In this document: positions 8,059 through 17,756 of the stretch, piece after piece
Numbering within the stretch: the first letter of the stretch is position 1
Layout: each line of letters begins with the position of its first letter
Origin: Campylobacter sp. CCUG 57310
Lineage (GTDB): Bacteria; Campylobacterota; Campylobacteria; Campylobacterales; Campylobacteraceae
Direction of reading: 5' to 3'
Assembly (NCBI RefSeq): GCF_013201975.1
Contig: NZ_CP053845.1
Location: forward strand, 372,001-436,000
Length of the DNA: 64,000 bases
Program-made: the position numbers and the translations under genes
The notes under the pieces: model-generated
Database searches by the model: none
Seen by the model: only the letters and a program-made list of their open reading frames with translations
Told to the model about the DNA's origin: nothing

Positions 8059-10155
8059 TTAAAAACTATATCTAACCCCAAGCCCAAAGACTCTACCCTT
8101 ATCGTAAGCGACAAGCAGCCCGTAGCCCCTATCAAATACGTTTGAAAAATACTGTTTATTGGTCAAATTTCTAACATAAGCGTATATATCAAAATTCCCC
8201 TTTACATAGCCTATCTTGGTGTCGGCTGTAAAATAGCTCTTTTGCATAAGAGTATTTTGCGGATTGAAGTAAGTTTTGCCTACTAAATTCGTATCAAGTC
8301 TTGCATATAACCCAAAAGGAGCATGATAGCTTAAGCCCGTAGTAAATTTATAGTTTGGATTTTTTTCTATCCTGTTGCCTTTGGCGTTTGTTCCGTCTAA
8401 ATTCGGGTAGTTGCCGTATTTGGTCTTTAGTAAGCTTGCTGCGAAATTTAGATCGATTTGCTTACTTAATCTTGCCGTGCTTTCAAATTCAAGCCCTTTT
8501 GAAACGGCTTTATCGGCATTTCCTGTTTTGATATCGTTTGGATTTGCAGGATCAACGAAATAAATATGAGTATCTTTTATATCCATGTAAAACGCGGCAG
8601 CTGAAAATCTAAAATTTTCATACGCGCCTTTAATGCCTATCTCATAGTTATCGCTAGTTTGAGAATCAAATCTATTGTCTTCTTTTTCGCCTCCTGCAGC
8701 GAAGAGATTAAAGCCGCCGGATAAATATCCCTTAGAGTAAGAAGCGTATGCGCTAAGAGCCTCTGTAAATGCGTAACTAAGAGCAAATTTAGGTAAAAAT
8801 GAATTAAAAGTTCTTTCATCTTCAAAAACAAAAGGAGCGCCTTTGGCTCCTCCGATAGGGTATGAATATGATCTTACGATTACGTCTTTTTTGATTTTTT
8901 GGTATCTTCCGCCAAGCGTTGCTTCAAGCTTTGGCGTAATTAGATAGCCTATTTGCCCAAATGCGGACATTGTCTTTTCGTGAGTTTTTGAAGGCGCATC
9001 CGATTCGTTTGCATTAGGCAAAAACGGAGGCATTGGCGGAAGCTGCTGTCCGACTCTTTTTTTGTCTATTGTTTCGTTTTCAAAATAAATTCCGCCTATC
9101 CATTTAGTATCTTGCCCCTCTTTGCTTCCGACTCTTAGCTCTTGGGAGATGTCTTTGATTCTGATGTCGCTAAATGCGTTAAATCCAAGATAGTTTTTAA
9201 AGTCTTTGCCTCCAAAACTCATATCGAAATTTCCTCTTTGTTTTGTGTTTTTAAGCGCTGTAACGGAAGTAAAGTCAAATTTATCAAAATCATAGGTTAA
9301 ATTTAGTGCGAGTGAATTTGATTTTTCTATCGAGTACGTATCGCTTAGAAATTCCGCATGCTTCACATCTTCTCTTGTTATGGAGTTAAATTTCGCATAA
9401 GGTATCATTATGCCGTCGTTTCCGTTGTGTCTTTTGCGGTAAGTGTCAAAAAATAGCTTCATCGCAAGCTTATCTGTAGGCGTAAATTTCAAATTTAGAC
9501 CGAAATTGTGATCTTTTTTATCATTTGCTTTTTCGCCTTTAAGCTCATTTGTAATCCAACCGCCGTCTTTTGATGCAGAGCCGTTAAGTCCAAGATAAAG
9601 GGTATCTTGTATGATCGCTCCGCTGGCATCAAACATTCCGGTAAAGTATCTATAAGAGGCAAATTCGCTTGCGATACTTCCTGATAGTTCCTCGCTAGGC
9701 TCTTTTAGTACGATATTTATAACGCCTCCGATAGAGTCTTTGCCGTAAATCGTACTACTTGGTCCTCGTAAGACTTCTATTCTTTGGATATTTGTAGTAG
9801 GTATGTAATATCCGTATCTATTGGCTTGCGAAACGCCGTTTATATAAATCATTACGGGATTTGAGCTGGTAAACGCAGAGCCGTTAAGTCCACGCGCCGT
9901 AACTCCCTCATGAATACCCGTAGTGGCATAGGTATTTGGTAAAATTTGCGTTAATTCGCTTATATTTTTTATACCCTTTTCTTCAAGCTCAACTCCGCTA
10001 ATGACACTTATACTTTGTGGGATTTTTTCTAAATTTTCGCTAATTTTATTTGCTAAGACTTTAACCTCGCCAAGAGCGATACTCTCTGCACCAAACACTG
10101 CCGAAGCGGTTATGGCGGACAGAGTAACCGCAAATTTTATATATTTTGTCTTCAA
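8059..10155 (-). CDS. TonB-dependent outer membrane receptor
   Basis: A 698-residue outer-membrane receptor for a siderophore or other iron complex; the ligand cannot be read from sequence. Signal peptide to about residue 22 (SAVFGAES), then a plug domain (KIPQSISVISGVELEEKG ... VLRGPSSTIYGKDSIGGVINIV) and a beta-barrel ending in the terminal FGLGVRYSF, a normal C-terminal aromatic for barrel assembly. It is transcribed with the DUF4198 gene and divergently from the AraC regulator; the shared promoter contains a Fur-box-like sequence. Energy would come from ExbB-ExbD-TonB encoded at 59.4-61 kb. Length and motifs are complete. Confidence 0.93.
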   Translation of the reverse strand: MKTKYIKFAVTLSAITASAVFGAESIALGEVKVLANKISENLEKIPQSISVISGVELEEKGIKNISELTQILPNTYATTGIHEGVTARGLNGSAFTSSNPVMIYINGVSQANRYGYYIPTTNIQRIEVLRGPSSTIYGKDSIGGVINIVLKEPSEELSGSIASEFASYRYFTGMFDASGAIIQDTLYLGLNGSASKDGGWITNELKGEKANDKKDHNFGLNLKFTPTDKLAMKLFFDTYRKRHNGNDGIMIPYAKFNSITREDVKHAEFLSDTYSIEKSNSLALNLTYDFDKFDFTSVTALKNTKQRGNFDMSFGGKDFKNYLGFNAFSDIRIKDISQELRVGSKEGQDTKWIGGIYFENETIDKKRVGQQLPPMPPFLPNANESDAPSKTHEKTMSAFGQIGYLITPKLEATLGGRYQKIKKDVIVRSYSYPIGGAKGAPFVFEDERTFNSFLPKFALSYAFTEALSAYASYSKGYLSGGFNLFAAGGEKEDNRFDSQTSDNYEIGIKGAYENFRFSAAAFYMDIKDTHIYFVDPANPNDIKTGNADKAVSKGLEFESTARLSKQIDLNFAASLLKTKYGNYPNLDGTNAKGNRIEKNPNYKFTTGLSYHAPFGLYARLDTNLVGKTYFNPQNTLMQKSYFTADTKIGYVKGNFDIYAYVRNLTNKQYFSNVFDRGYGLLVAYDKGRVFGLGVRYSF

Positions 10156-10201
10156 AGCTTACTCCTAATTATAAAATTTAAGCTTCATTTTATTATAATC
10201 A

Positions 10202-10225
10202 GATAATTACTATCAATATGATAAT
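10202..10225. promoter_or_regulatory. Fur-box-like site between receptor and AraC gene
   Basis: GATAATTACTATCAATATGATAAT lies in the 115-base divergent promoter; shown as two parts, GATAATTACTATC and AATATGATAAT. It resembles the 19-bp Fur consensus built of GATAAT hexamers (two GATAAT copies at the edges). Iron-dependent repression of both directions is the expected consequence. Site assignment is by eye. Confidence 0.5.
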
Positions 10226-10270
10226 AACGCTAAAGGGATTAAAAACTAACGCAAACGGGATAAAATTAAT

Positions 10271-11224
10271 ATGGGTATTGATACAAGCCTTTGTAAGTTT
10301 TTTAATGATGTGGTTTTGGAAATAAGATTAAAAAACGACAAGAGATTTGGTGAGATTTCGTTTAAAAACAGTGCGGTAGATTGCAAGCTTGAATATTTTG
10401 ATGTGGGTAATGGGCTTGGATATTGCGCTTATGAAGGCATTTATAACGAAAATTTGAAGTATTCTTTTAAGCGAAACGCTCAGTCTTTTTTGTGCTTTAA
10501 CGTCGGAAAAGAACATGCTTTTATAGACAGTGATTTAAAAAGTGTAGTTTTAAAGCCGACTAATTTTTGCATAGGCACCGTTCAAGATGAGGTACTATCG
10601 GGCGGAGAGCATAAAGTCAAAAGCTGTAAAACTCAGACGATAATTATAAGCAACGAGTTAATGAGTGAATTTGGGCTAAATTTTAGTGATGAGAAATTTA
10701 ATACAAAGACAAATTTGATAAATCCATCTCAAAGCTTAATACTAAAAGAGCTTTTAAATTCTCAAATTTATAGCGGAAAAATGAGAGAAATTTTTATAGA
10801 GTCTAAAATTTTAGAGATGGTTTATAAGACTTTAGGATATGCGCAAAGTGAAAAATTATCTGTATGCAAAAGGCTTAAATTTGATGACATAGATATTAAA
10901 AATATAATGAAAGCGAAAGAAATTTTACTTAAAAATCTACAAAATCCGCCTACTATAAAAGAGCTTGCGCGACTTTGTGCTACGAATGAATTTAAACTCA
11001 AGATCGGGTTTAAGCGCTCTTTTGGCGTCAGTATTCATAAATTTTTGCAAAATGAGAGACTTGAAATTTCTAAAAAATTATTAAAGTCTGATGACATAAG
11101 CGTTAAGGAAGCTGCTATGATAGTTGGATATAATAACTTCGCTCACTTCAGTAAAATTTTTAAAGAGAAATTCGGCATCTTGCCCAACGAACTTATAAAA
11201 GAGCGTAAAATTTATATATTTTAG
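10271..11224 (+). CDS. AraC-family transcriptional regulator
   Basis: A 317-residue regulator with the AraC DNA-binding domain at residues ~205-315: two helix-turn-helices, the first in PTIKELARLCATNEFKLKIGF, the second in VKEAAMIVGYNNFAHFSKIFK, ending in the family signature FGILPNELIKER. The N-terminal ~200 residues are a ligand-sensing region without a clear family match. Divergent placement from a TonB receptor matches PchR/AlcR-type activators, which switch on a receptor when its siderophore is present; that role is inferred here. The ATG at 10271 has only a weak GGGA upstream at 10257-10260. Confidence 0.88.
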   Translation: MGIDTSLCKFFNDVVLEIRLKNDKRFGEISFKNSAVDCKLEYFDVGNGLGYCAYEGIYNENLKYSFKRNAQSFLCFNVGKEHAFIDSDLKSVVLKPTNFCIGTVQDEVLSGGEHKVKSCKTQTIIISNELMSEFGLNFSDEKFNTKTNLINPSQSLILKELLNSQIYSGKMREIFIESKILEMVYKTLGYAQSEKLSVCKRLKFDDIDIKNIMKAKEILLKNLQNPPTIKELARLCATNEFKLKIGFKRSFGVSIHKFLQNERLEISKKLLKSDDISVKEAAMIVGYNNFAHFSKIFKEKFGILPNELIKERKIYIF

Positions 11225-11253
11225 CCTTAAATTTATAAGTTAAATTTAAGGCT
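11223..11253. terminator. Bidirectional terminator between AraC gene and chemoreceptor
   Basis: AGCCTTAAATTTA at 11223-11235 and TAAATTTAAGGCT at 11241-11253 form a perfect 13-bp stem with a five-base loop. It overlaps the stop codon of the AraC gene and precedes the 3' end of the convergent chemoreceptor gene, so it can serve both. Confidence 0.75.
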
Positions 11254-11268
11254 AAGAGCAAGATTGAA

Positions 11269-13227
11269 TCATGTTTTAAATTTACTCAGCATTTGATTTA
11301 GCTTTTCGCCTACATTATAAAGGTGATTTGCAGCCGTTGCTATCTCTTCGGTATTTCGCATATTTAGCGAGCTTATCTGATTTATCTCGTTCATGTTTTT
11401 AAGCACCTCGGCTATCGCGTCGCTTGTTTTGTTAAAGTCATTTATGCTGCTGGCGGCTTGTTCTTCGCTTTGTTTCATCGCTTCTGTAGCAAAATCAACC
11501 GCCTCTATAGTCGCTCCTGTTTTTGTTATGAGCACTTTGATGCCTTTTGAATTTTTCTCTATACTGTCTGAAATTTGAGAGATCGATCTTACTATAGTGT
11601 TTACCGTTGCGCTTATCTCATCTAGACTGCTTTGAGTTCCTTCTGCAAGTTTTCTAACCTCATCGGCAACTACGGCAAAGCCTCTTCCGTGCTCTCCTGC
11701 GCGTGCTGCTTCTATGGCTGCGTTTAGAGCGAGTAAATTTGTCTGATCTGCTATATCTGAAATTACGTTTAGCACGTCTTTTATCTTGGTTGCTTGCGAG
11801 CTAAGTGCGTTCATATTGGCAGAAAGCTGCATTTCGCTTTGAGAGGTCTGCTCGACGCTATTTGAAATTTCTATGATATTGTTTCTTGCTTCTTGCAACT
11901 TTAAATTTGAGTTTTTAAGAGTTTCAGAGGAGATTACAAGGCTTTCTATAGAGGTTTTTATCTCATCTTTTAGCTCGCTTGACATATTAAACGTATCTTC
12001 TACTTTTTTAGTAGTGTTTTCCACGCTTTTACCGACTGTTATGGATGTGGATGAAAGTTCGCTTGAAACCGATGAATTTTCGTTGCTGCTCTCTTTAGCA
12101 ACCTCGATAGCTGCGCGAACTTTTTCTATGAAATTGTTAAATTCCTGAGCGCTTTGTCCGAGCTCATCGCTGCTTTCGACAGGAATTCTTTGAGTTAGAT
12201 CTCCTTCGCCCTCGGCAAGGTCGTTTGCATGATCTTTTAGCCTGTTTATAGGGTTGATTATAAAGAGCTTCATTAAAATCATAAGCGCGATCGTGATAAT
12301 TATCGTAGCGATACCGCTTACTACCATCTGATCAACCATCCCTTGCGTGGCTGTTTTGATATCGCCATAAACGTGTTCGTTGCTATCTGCGGCAAATATA
12401 TATCCTATCTGTGCGCCCTCAAAGTCAAACATAGGAATTTTGGTTACAAAATAGCTTTTGGTAGTAAACGCCTGTGCAGCTTCGCTTTCGCTTAAGTTTG
12501 CAAGCTCTTTTAGTAAATTTTCGTCTAAATTTTTAAGATCTTGTGCGACAACGTATCTGTTTGAGATTATTTTAGGCGCATCTTTTAAGCCGTCGGCTAC
12601 TTCAAGTAGCGAAGAATTCATCGCGATGATTAAATTCGCTCCTAAATTTTTATTTAGATCTTTAACGACTGATTCAAAGGATTGTATAAACTCAACCGAG
12701 CCTATATAAACGCCATTTTCATCAAATATCGGCGCAAGACCTCTTAGTACCAAACCGCTTTTTCCTACTTCTATTCCATGAAGCGGCTTTTTGCTCTCTT
12801 TTACTTTTTTTATCGTCTTTCTAAATGAACTTAGATCATCTCCTGATTTATCGCTCCAATGCCTTAAAAAGCTTTTTATATCAGCGGTGTGTATGTGAAT
12901 TCTTATATTTTTGTAGTCGGAAAATTCTTTTAAGGAATTCGTAAGCTCATTTATTTTGTCCTTAGCTATCTTTTTATCTTGATATGACAAGGCCTCGATG
13001 ACATATTTGTTTTGAGCCAAATTTATTGCGTTCATAACGCCTACTTGAAATTTGGTGTTTATTTTTTCTTTTATAAACAGAGCAAATGCGGATTCTTTTT
13101 GCTCAAATACTCTTTTTTGTATATTTTTGGTGTTGTTTAAGAAAAATACGAACATAACGCCTATAGCCAAGGCAAACAACGCTAAAAGCGGAACGTAAAT
13201 TTTCCATTTGATAGACAAATTTTTCAT
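11269..13227 (-). CDS. Methyl-accepting chemotaxis protein, double-Cache sensor
   Basis: A 652-residue transmembrane chemoreceptor. Membrane helix at ~12-30, periplasmic sensor ~31-290 resembling the dCache_3 type ([20 protein letters not shown], then [20 protein letters not shown]), second helix ~300-320, HAMP ~320-375, then the cytoplasmic signalling coiled coil with the conserved hairpin tip [20 protein letters not shown] followed by [16 protein letters not shown]. It couples ligand sensing to CheA/CheW and flagellar rotation. No C-terminal CheR-docking pentapeptide is seen. Before the transposon inserted, this gene lay about 60 bases downstream of mnmG on the same strand. Confidence 0.93.
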   Translation of the reverse strand: MKNLSIKWKIYVPLLALFALAIGVMFVFFLNNTKNIQKRVFEQKESAFALFIKEKINTKFQVGVMNAINLAQNKYVIEALSYQDKKIAKDKINELTNSLKEFSDYKNIRIHIHTADIKSFLRHWSDKSGDDLSSFRKTIKKVKESKKPLHGIEVGKSGLVLRGLAPIFDENGVYIGSVEFIQSFESVVKDLNKNLGANLIIAMNSSLLEVADGLKDAPKIISNRYVVAQDLKNLDENLLKELANLSESEAAQAFTTKSYFVTKIPMFDFEGAQIGYIFAADSNEHVYGDIKTATQGMVDQMVVSGIATIIITIALMILMKLFIINPINRLKDHANDLAEGEGDLTQRIPVESSDELGQSAQEFNNFIEKVRAAIEVAKESSNENSSVSSELSSTSITVGKSVENTTKKVEDTFNMSSELKDEIKTSIESLVISSETLKNSNLKLQEARNNIIEISNSVEQTSQSEMQLSANMNALSSQATKIKDVLNVISDIADQTNLLALNAAIEAARAGEHGRGFAVVADEVRKLAEGTQSSLDEISATVNTIVRSISQISDSIEKNSKGIKVLITKTGATIEAVDFATEAMKQSEEQAASSINDFNKTSDAIAEVLKNMNEINQISSLNMRNTEEIATAANHLYNVGEKLNQMLSKFKT

Positions 13228-13287
13228 TTTTGCAAAACTCCTTTTTGTAACTCTTTTAATTATTATAAATATAAATTAAATTATGAC

Positions 13288-13313
13288 TTAAAGCGATGAT
13301 TTTTTACAAAATT
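13288..13313 (-). pseudogene. mnmG: Stranded native 3' end of mnmG
   Basis: Read on the minus strand across a virtual excision of the transposon, mnmG codons CAA TTT at the target site continue here as TGT AAA AAA TCA TCG CTT TAA, giving a native tail QFCKKSSL and stop. These bases are now separated from mnmG by 14 kb. The restored gene would encode 623 residues instead of the 630 now present. This in-frame continuation is independent support for the transposon boundary. Confidence 0.8.
13309..13313. repeat. Target-site duplication, left copy (AAATT)
   Basis: AAATT directly precedes the element's first base (TGTCA). The same five bases follow the last base of the element at 27373-27377. Five-base duplications are the rule for Tn7 family insertion. 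Confidence 0.85.
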
Positions 13314-13460
13314 TGTCATATTTAGTAAACAATGATAATAGATTTTTCATCTATTATCCTTTGAAAATTGGTATTATATTGTATAGAGTATTAAATTTTT
13401 ATATAGCCAAATGTATAAATTAAAAAATAATAATAGCACAAGATAATTTGATAATAAAAA
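13314..13460 (+). repeat. Transposon left end with TnsB-site-like repeats
   Basis: The terminus TGTCA is followed by AACAATGATAATAG with its core at 13333-13339. Further similar blocks occur at about 13422-13436 (AAAAATAATAATAG) and 13448-13458 (TTTGATAATAA). GATAATAGAT at 13334-13343 is also mirrored by ATCTATTATC at 13349-13358. Three widely spaced sites within about 150 bp match the arrangement of Tn7 left ends. Site limits are by eye. Confidence 0.65.
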
Positions 13461-13516
13461 GACTTGTTGATTGAATATTTTATTTTAAAATAACTTTATA
13501 AAAAATCATTTGGAGA

Positions 13517-13547
13517 GTGTATTTCAAATTAATAATTTGAAATACAC
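13517..13547. repeat. Perfect 15-bp inverted repeat upstream of cargo operon
   Basis: GTGTATTTCAAATTA at 13517-13531 and TAATTTGAAATACAC at 13533-13547 are perfect complements around one base, and the stem can extend by an A-T pair. A run TTTAAAAG follows. It lies about 105 bases upstream of the first cargo gene. It could be a terminator insulating the operon from outside transcription or an operator for it. Confidence 0.6.
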
Positions 13548-13651
13548 TTTAAAAGTCTTTTAATTTAGAAATAACTATTTTATAGAATATATGATATCAT
13601 AAATAAAATTAAATGTCTTATATATGATTAGTTGTATCAGAAAGAACTAAG

Positions 13652-15925
13652 ATGGATGAAAACAAAATAAGAGAAGAATTAAAATATATTCTTGAAGCCG
13701 AACCTGAAAATTATTCAAAAATTTTAAAACTATCATCTGAATTATCTAAATTTGATGAGAATAATATACGCTTTTCTATAGATGCCGGGATAATAAATAG
13801 ATTGGGCAAAGAGCTCGTAGCTAGACATGAAACTGCTGTATCCGAGTTAGTTAAAAACTCTTATGATGCTGATGCAATAAAAGTTAAGCTAACTTTTATT
13901 GATTCATATGAGACTGGTGGAATTCTTGTTGTTAGTGATGACGGTGTTGGCATGACCAAAGATCAATTAGTAAATGGTTTTATGCGATTAGCATCAAGCG
14001 ATAAAATTCATTATCCGTTCTCCCCAGCATACAGAAGGAAAAGAGCTGGCCAAAAAGGAATAGGTCGTTTTGCTGCTCAAAGACTTGGAAAACAACTGAC
14101 AATAGTAACACAGACAGAAGACTCTAAGCAGGCGCTTGAAGTAACTATAAACTGGGATGATTTTAAAAACGATCAAGATTTAATGTTTATTGGTAATAAG
14201 ATAGAGTATAAAGATCGAATGCCTAACAAAAAAAGCGGTACAAAATTAATAATAAGGGATCTAAGAGATAAATGGACAGAAGCTCAGATTAAAAGAGTTT
14301 ATAGATATGCTTCTGAAATTTTACAGCCGTTTCCACTCGCAAAAGTAAAGTTGAAAACAGAAGATCCAGGATTTAAACTTATTTGCAAAAGAAAAGAAGG
14401 TAATTTTAGCGAAATAATTGCAAATGATAATGCTATGTTCTTTGAACATGCCTTGGCTGAAATAAAAGGTAATGTGGATGATGAAGGCTTTATGAGAATT
14501 AGTATCAACAGTCAAAAGTTAAATTTTAAAATCAAAGATGTATTGCTAAACAAAGATAAACCATATAAAAATATAAGAAATGTAAATTTGAGAGCTTATT
14601 ATTTTGTTTATAAAGGAGTACATTTATCACCACAAGTAGAGTCATTTATTAATGAAAAAGCTAAAACACAAGGTGGAATAAGATTATACAGAAATGGATT
14701 TAGAGTGCTACCTTACGCAGAACCTTTAAACGATTGGCTAGGATTGGATGCTTCTGTAAGACGAAGAACGGTTTTACCAACTCATGCAAATATAAACTTT
14801 TTTGGTTTTATAGAGATAGATGGACAAGATGATAAATTTGAAGAGCTTTCAAGTAGAGAAGGCTTACTAGAGAATGATGCATTTAATGAATTAACTGATT
14901 TTGGCTATAAAGTTTTAACTGATGGTGTAACAAAGATTAGCTCGGAAAGAGGCGTTAAAACTAGAACCAATGAGAAAGATTGGAAAAAAGAGCCAGAAGA
15001 AAAAATTTCTGAAATAATCGAAGAATTAGAAAGCATGGCATCACTTAAAGAAGATGAACAAATATTTGATTGTAAAGAAGACAGTGATGATATAAAAGAG
15101 AAGTTAGGTAGTATTACTCAAAAGCTCAAAGAAGCCCAAGAGGAACAAAAACAAAAACAACATGAATTGCTTGAAGAAAAAAATTTATTGAGAATATTGG
15201 CTGGCCTCGGACTGACAATAGGAGAATTTATACATGAAATTAAGCAGTTTCAGGGAGCATTATCGGCTGATATTGAAAATATTAGGAATACAACAACAAA
15301 TAAAGATGAGTTATTGATTGTTGATAGATTAGACAGTAATATTAAAAGCATAAACACTTATACTTCTTATTTTGATGAAGCAATTTCTGAAAATATTCAA
15401 AGAGAATTAGCTCCTATTGAACTGAGAAGTGTAGTGGAGTCTTTAAAAAATAGTATTTTAAATGATTTACAAAGAAGAAATTTAGAGTTTAATGAAAATT
15501 TTATCGGATATAATTTGTTTACATGTCCTATGCATAAATCAGAGTGGGCTTCAATACTATTTAATCTTTATACTAATGCAAGAAAAGCGATTAAAAAAAA
15601 TAATACACAAAAAGGAAAAATATTTGTTGAAGCCGGAAAGACCAGAAATGTTATATATCTTGAATTTTCTGATAATGGAATAGGAATTCCTTTGAAAAAT
15701 AGAGAAAAAATATTTCAGGCTTTTTTTACTACAAGTGAACCAGTTGGGAAAATTGCAAAGCATCATGAGGAAATGACTGGAACTGGATTGGGGCTAAAAA
15801 TAGTTAAAGATATTATTGCTGGGTATGGAGGTTTAATTTATGTAAAAGAGCCAATTAAAGGCTATAATACAACTATTAGAATTGAATTGCCACATGATAA
15901 AAAAGGATATAAATATGACGTATAA
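13652..15925 (+). CDS. Double-GHKL ATPase / histidine kinase-like protein (candidate defence sensor)
   Basis: A 757-residue protein with two GHKL ATP-binding modules. The N-terminal one is MORC/Hsp90-like: SELVKNSYDADA (64-75), DDGVGM (96-101), GQKGIGRFAAQRLG (133-146). A helical coiled-coil region (~480-515) leads to an H-box-like GEFIHEIKQ (~527-535), then a histidine-kinase ATPase domain: NLYTNARKAI (~639-648), DNGIGIP (~674-680), GTGLGLKIV (~710-718). It has no membrane segment, so sensing is cytoplasmic. It overlaps the following receiver gene by 11 bases, suggesting a kinase/receiver pair. Similar MORC-plus-kinase proteins are seen near defence genes, which is my basis for the inference; no named system is assigned. 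First gene of the transposon cargo. Confidence 0.75.
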   Translation: MDENKIREELKYILEAEPENYSKILKLSSELSKFDENNIRFSIDAGIINRLGKELVARHETAVSELVKNSYDADAIKVKLTFIDSYETGGILVVSDDGVGMTKDQLVNGFMRLASSDKIHYPFSPAYRRKRAGQKGIGRFAAQRLGKQLTIVTQTEDSKQALEVTINWDDFKNDQDLMFIGNKIEYKDRMPNKKSGTKLIIRDLRDKWTEAQIKRVYRYASEILQPFPLAKVKLKTEDPGFKLICKRKEGNFSEIIANDNAMFFEHALAEIKGNVDDEGFMRISINSQKLNFKIKDVLLNKDKPYKNIRNVNLRAYYFVYKGVHLSPQVESFINEKAKTQGGIRLYRNGFRVLPYAEPLNDWLGLDASVRRRTVLPTHANINFFGFIEIDGQDDKFEELSSREGLLENDAFNELTDFGYKVLTDGVTKISSERGVKTRTNEKDWKKEPEEKISEIIEELESMASLKEDEQIFDCKEDSDDIKEKLGSITQKLKEAQEEQKQKQHELLEEKNLLRILAGLGLTIGEFIHEIKQFQGALSADIENIRNTTTNKDELLIVDRLDSNIKSINTYTSYFDEAISENIQRELAPIELRSVVESLKNSILNDLQRRNLEFNENFIGYNLFTCPMHKSEWASILFNLYTNARKAIKKNNTQKGKIFVEAGKTRNVIYLEFSDNGIGIPLKNREKIFQAFFTTSEPVGKIAKHHEEMTGTGLGLKIVKDIIAGYGGLIYVKEPIKGYNTTIRIELPHDKKGYKYDV

Positions 15926-17006
15926 GTATTTATATGTTGATGATGAAGAGAAAAAAGTTAGGGAGCCTCTTGCAGAGAAGTTGTCAAGTGATAAAATAAA
16001 AGTAGATACAAGACATGTGTCCGAAATTGAGTTGTCTAATACTGAAGAAATCAAAGAAACAATAAAAAAATATGATGGATTGTTGCTTGATTTAAGGCTT
16101 GATCAAACAGCCAGTGAAGATGAAAATAAAATTATAGTTCCTTTTACAGCCACTGTTTATGCTCAGCATATAAGAACATTAGTAACAAATAGAGATATCG
16201 TTAAAGATATTCCGATAGTTTTATTTTCTACTGATGAGAAGTTAAAAAAAGTTTATTTTGTCGATTTAACAAGTCAAGATTTATTTGATCGATATATAGA
16301 CAAAAATGGAATACCTGAAAATGCAAAATTAAAATTAATTTCTCTTGCAGAGGGATATAGAAGAATTAATAATGAAAAAAATATTAAAAAATTAGTTAGA
16401 CTAGACTCTCTTGCGGAGTTGGATGAAAGAATATTTGCACGATATGATAATCCGGATATACCAACCCATGAATATGCTCAGGTAATATTAAAAGATTTAA
16501 TTTATACATCAGGTGTTTTGATTAATGAATTGATGTTGGCATCAAGATTTGGGATCGACATAAAAAAATCAGATGACTGGGCAGAGCTAAAAGAGTATTT
16601 TAAGAAAGCGAAATATACTGGCGTATTTTCAGATGGCTGGAATAGATGGTGGATGCATCTAGTTGATGATATTTTCTATTTAAAAACTGAAACCTATTTA
16701 TCGTATTTGGATGCCAATGAAAGAGTTGAATTTTTAAAGAAAATTACAAATTTAGGAAAACTTGTTGCCGCTGAACCAATTAAAGAAAATAACAGTAGTA
16801 GATTTTGGACATATTGTAGTGTATTAGAAAAACCTTTAGACCCTCTTGAGGGATTTAAAATTAACACTCCTACAGAACCAAAACCATGGCAGGAGTACAG
16901 CTATTGTTCGTTGTATTCTATATTAGAACAAAAGTATAAGTCAAAAGGCATCAGTATACATCCTAGTGATAGAGAAAGATTAGAAGCTATTAGAAGCAGA
17001 TACTAA
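15915..17006 (+). CDS. Receiver-domain protein with unknown C-terminal domain
   Basis: A 363-residue protein. The start at 15915 is chosen because AAAAAAGGATATAAAT precedes it; an upstream in-frame ATG at 15882 lacks a good site. Residues ~1-135 look like a response-regulator receiver: acidic pocket YVDDEE, probable phosphoacceptor in DGLLLDLRL, PIVLFST and a possible conserved lysine in YIDKNG. An insertion of about 25 residues follows the phosphoacceptor strand. The remaining ~230 residues contain no DNA-binding domain I recognise, with conserved-looking WNRWWMHLVDDIFYL. It is probably phosphorylated by the preceding kinase and acts by protein contact rather than as a transcription factor; this is inference. 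Confidence 0.65.
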   Translation: MTYKYLYVDDEEKKVREPLAEKLSSDKIKVDTRHVSEIELSNTEEIKETIKKYDGLLLDLRLDQTASEDENKIIVPFTATVYAQHIRTLVTNRDIVKDIPIVLFSTDEKLKKVYFVDLTSQDLFDRYIDKNGIPENAKLKLISLAEGYRRINNEKNIKKLVRLDSLAELDERIFARYDNPDIPTHEYAQVILKDLIYTSGVLINELMLASRFGIDIKKSDDWAELKEYFKKAKYTGVFSDGWNRWWMHLVDDIFYLKTETYLSYLDANERVEFLKKITNLGKLVAAEPIKENNSSRFWTYCSVLEKPLDPLEGFKINTPTEPKPWQEYSYCSLYSILEQKYKSKGISIHPSDRERLEAIRSRY

Positions 17007-17008
17007 TT

Positions 17009-17752
17009 ATGAGCTATATTTTTAAAGATTTTAATGAGAAAACATTTATTTCAAATATGATTAGTGATTTGAATACACTTAATCAAATTTTAAGTCAAGA
17101 ACATAAAATTTGTTGTTTCGCAAATCAAATTGCAAGTATAGTTGGGCAAATAAAACAAAGTAAGTCTTTTGAGTATGAATTAAAGCCTCTAGAATTTAAA
17201 TTTATAGAATATCCTTCCCACTTGTCTCATACAAATATAGAAAATCTAAGATTATTTTTTGATATAAAAGTTAAAGGAGAATATAAAAATATACCCGAAT
17301 TAAAAGATCCATTGCGTTATTTGGAGTTTAATATTTGTATTACTGGTAATGATCCAAATAACAAAAACTATGATCCTTTTTATTCAATTCATTTTGACCG
17401 ACACCAAGAGGGAAAAAATCCTTCAAAAGAAATACATCCAGCTTATCATTTCCAATTTGGCGGAAGAAAAATAAAAGATATTGGGATTGATTTCGGACAG
17501 GCACTATTTATGGATACGCCTAGAATAATGTATCATCCAATGGATGTCTTTTTGGGAATTGATTTTATTTTATCAAATTTTTTTCCAGAAGCCTGGAGAA
17601 GATTCAAAAAAAATGGCACATATGCTAATTTAATAAAAAAATATCAAAAATATTTTATTTATCCATATTTTAAAACTATTTCAAAGCATTTTGAAGAAAC
17701 CAATAGCCAGCCTTGGCCTTCTATTGACATATTTCCTCAATTATCAAGGTGA
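17009..17752 (+). CDS. Unknown cargo protein, third gene of the candidate defence operon
   Basis: A 247-residue soluble protein that I do not recognise. The central part is dense in aromatic and histidine residues: FYSIHFDRHQEG, HPAYHFQFGGRK, then ALFMDTPRIMYHPMDVFLGI. That histidine-rich block could bind a metal or form an active site, but no established nuclease motif can be claimed. Two bases separate its ATG from the preceding stop; the following methyltransferase gene starts within about five bases, so it belongs to the operon. It could be the effector, a restriction partner of the methyltransferase, or a coupling protein between receiver and methyltransferase. Confidence 0.6.
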   Translation: MSYIFKDFNEKTFISNMISDLNTLNQILSQEHKICCFANQIASIVGQIKQSKSFEYELKPLEFKFIEYPSHLSHTNIENLRLFFDIKVKGEYKNIPELKDPLRYLEFNICITGNDPNNKNYDPFYSIHFDRHQEGKNPSKEIHPAYHFQFGGRKIKDIGIDFGQALFMDTPRIMYHPMDVFLGIDFILSNFFPEAWRRFKKNGTYANLIKKYQKYFIYPYFKTISKHFEETNSQPWPSIDIFPQLSR

Positions 17753-17756
17753 GATA

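Noticed and set aside
13652-17006. Assignment of the kinase/receiver pair to Detocs defence
   Set aside because: I recall Detocs as having a separate effector such as a nucleoside-cleaving enzyme; here the neighbours are a methyltransferase and an unknown protein, and the kinase has an extra MORC-like module.
17691-17756. Upstream ATG for the methyltransferase
   Set aside because: It lies inside the preceding gene with no ribosome binding site; TTG 17757 follows AAGGTGAG.
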